Shown here: piece by piece, positions 63,324-64,000 of the stretch
How the letters are laid out: every line of letters begins with the position of its first letter
How positions within the stretch are numbered: the stretch's first letter is position 1
Assembly (NCBI GenBank): GCA_002420185.1
Contig: DIHO01000019.1
Span: forward strand, 62,001-126,000
DNA: 64,000 bases
Source of the DNA: Opitutales bacterium UBA5694
GTDB taxonomy: Bacteria > Verrucomicrobiota > Verrucomicrobiia > Opitutales > Opitutaceae
Direction: 5' to 3'
Made by a program: the position numbers and the translations under genes
Notes under the pieces: model-generated
Seen by the model: the letters and a program-made list of their open reading frames with translations, nothing else
The model's database searches: none
What the model was told of the DNA's origin: nothing

Positions 63324-63715
63324 TAGGGAACTGGCGTGCTTTAAATTGCCAACTCTCGTCAAAAAAGCCGGCTTCGATAACTCCAACGGGATACTGCGGA
63401 GCTAGTGTTTCGACCAAGTCAATGACCGCCCAGTGAGGCAACTTGGGAATCTGTAGAGAATTGCTGCCTCCTGAGAATTTACTGAAAGTGAAACCCGATT
63501 TGATTACGATATAGCGCTTCGGGTTGAGCGGATTGGGATAGATCATCAAGGGTGCCTGTTCATCGGTCGAATAGATTTGTTAGCCGATCCGAAGTAATTT
63601 GGCGTTCCATTCAAAGGGGAGTCTCGATTGGATAAGGGCCAGTATTTGATTACTGCTCGGGTCGCCCCAGAGAATGATATTAGAGTACTCGATATTTTCG
63701 TTGGTAACTTCGTGG
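63298..63715 (-). pseudogene. C-terminal remnant of a prolyl-oligopeptidase-like or esterase-like protein
   Basis: Minus-strand text that runs through one in-frame stop: YSNIILWGDPSSNQILALIQ, then EWNAKLLRIG, TAA, then QIYSTDEQAPLMIYPNPLNP and KRYIVIKSGFTFSKFSG, ending FFDESWQF. This succession (NIILWGDPSSN, then IYPNPLNPKRYIV) is a conserved tail I associate with large alpha/beta-hydrolase or peptidase-like proteins of Planctomycetota and Verrucomicrobiota. Upstream text is lost within the window. It overlaps the end of the SDR gene by 26 bases. Confidence 0.6.
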
Positions 63716-64000
63716 TCTCTATTGGTTTGGACTTCGCTTCGAAACTGTCTTCACCATTGTGAGCTGCGATGGTGAAAGGCTAAGAGTTTAGTTTATTATA
63801 ATTAAATAACAAATACAAGACCTCATCTACGCCACTCTTTTTCAGGTCCGTTCAAGATTGAAGGAAAGAACAGGGTTGGGAAAGCTCATCCGTCAACGAC
63901 GATGGATTTGTAATCCTTCCATTGGGGCGAGCCGATATTCAATGAAAGGGACCGAGACAAGAATCCTTGTCGTTTCCCGGTAGTCTCCCAATTTGACTCA
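63716..64000. other. Right-edge stretch, nothing recognised
   Basis: AT-rich DNA without a convincing frame or repeat; it may hold further decayed parts of the peptidase-like gene. A half-copy of the 22911 inverted repeat (TTGGCGTTCCATT) lies just inside at about 63600. Confidence 0.4.

Noticed and set aside
1..64000. CRISPR arrays, prophage or complete insertion sequences
   Set aside because: No regularly spaced direct repeats, phage structural genes or transposases were seen; the holin-family name at 30123 refers to a common membrane protein family, not a phage.

Overview
The window looks like a chromosomal segment of a marine or host-associated Verrucomicrobiota bacterium. This is inference from gene content: a double-length UvrA of the kind known from chlamydiae and relatives, an unusually dense set of family S1 sulfatases, a remnant of a VPDG/PEP-CTERM sorting signal, and a remnant resembling hypothetical glycoside hydrolase family 15. 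Genes start with ATG, GTG and TTG and stop with all three standard codons.

Left third (1-23 kb): a catabolic region for sulfated glycans. It holds a partial jelly-roll protein, a sugar isomerase-like barrel, glucosamine-6-phosphate deaminase (nagB), an aberrant Nramp-type transporter, six intact exported sulfatases (4104, 10167, 13485, 15011, 16626 and 21376), one dead sulfatase (7225-8722), a Tat-exported barrel protein, a DMT permease, an MFS transporter that starts a run with two sulfatases (11944-16426), and a PhoD-like phosphodiesterase/phosphatase.

Middle (23-36 kb): a housekeeping block on the minus strand with the 1878-residue tandem UvrA and a glycosyltransferase. A YvlD-type membrane protein, lipoamide dehydrogenase and tRNA-Arg(CCG) follow on the plus strand. 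Just past the tRNA are two further sulfatases. A partial second copy of the tRNA 3' end lies between them, so the first sulfatase is bracketed like a small tRNA-targeted insertion.

36-48 kb: an M61 peptidase, a hypothetical secreted protein, an SBF-like carrier, a YdeP-type molybdopterin oxidoreductase, an ACT-domain protein and a long adenylate-kinase-like protein. Decayed genes lie between them (glycoside hydrolase-like, secreted protein, sorting-signal stub, DUF4870).

Right part (48-64 kb): RecO-like, DUF502, SNF2 helicase, two more sulfatases (one with a C-terminal helical repeat region), a cupin, MsrA, a MerC-like protein, a ModF-like double ABC ATPase, long-form ketol-acid reductoisomerase, a MATE exporter, an SDR and a peptidase remnant.

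Working together: the exported sulfatases would strip sulfate from an algal or animal polysaccharide outside the cytoplasm, the MFS or other carriers would bring in released sugars, and NagB and the sugar isomerase would feed amino sugars and hexoses into central metabolism. No sulfatase-maturing enzyme (FGE or anSME), SusC/SusD pair or polysaccharide lyase is visible here, so those functions must lie elsewhere. The window also carries at least seven gene remnants and several palindromic intergenic repeats, which suggests a genome in active gain and loss of accessory genes.
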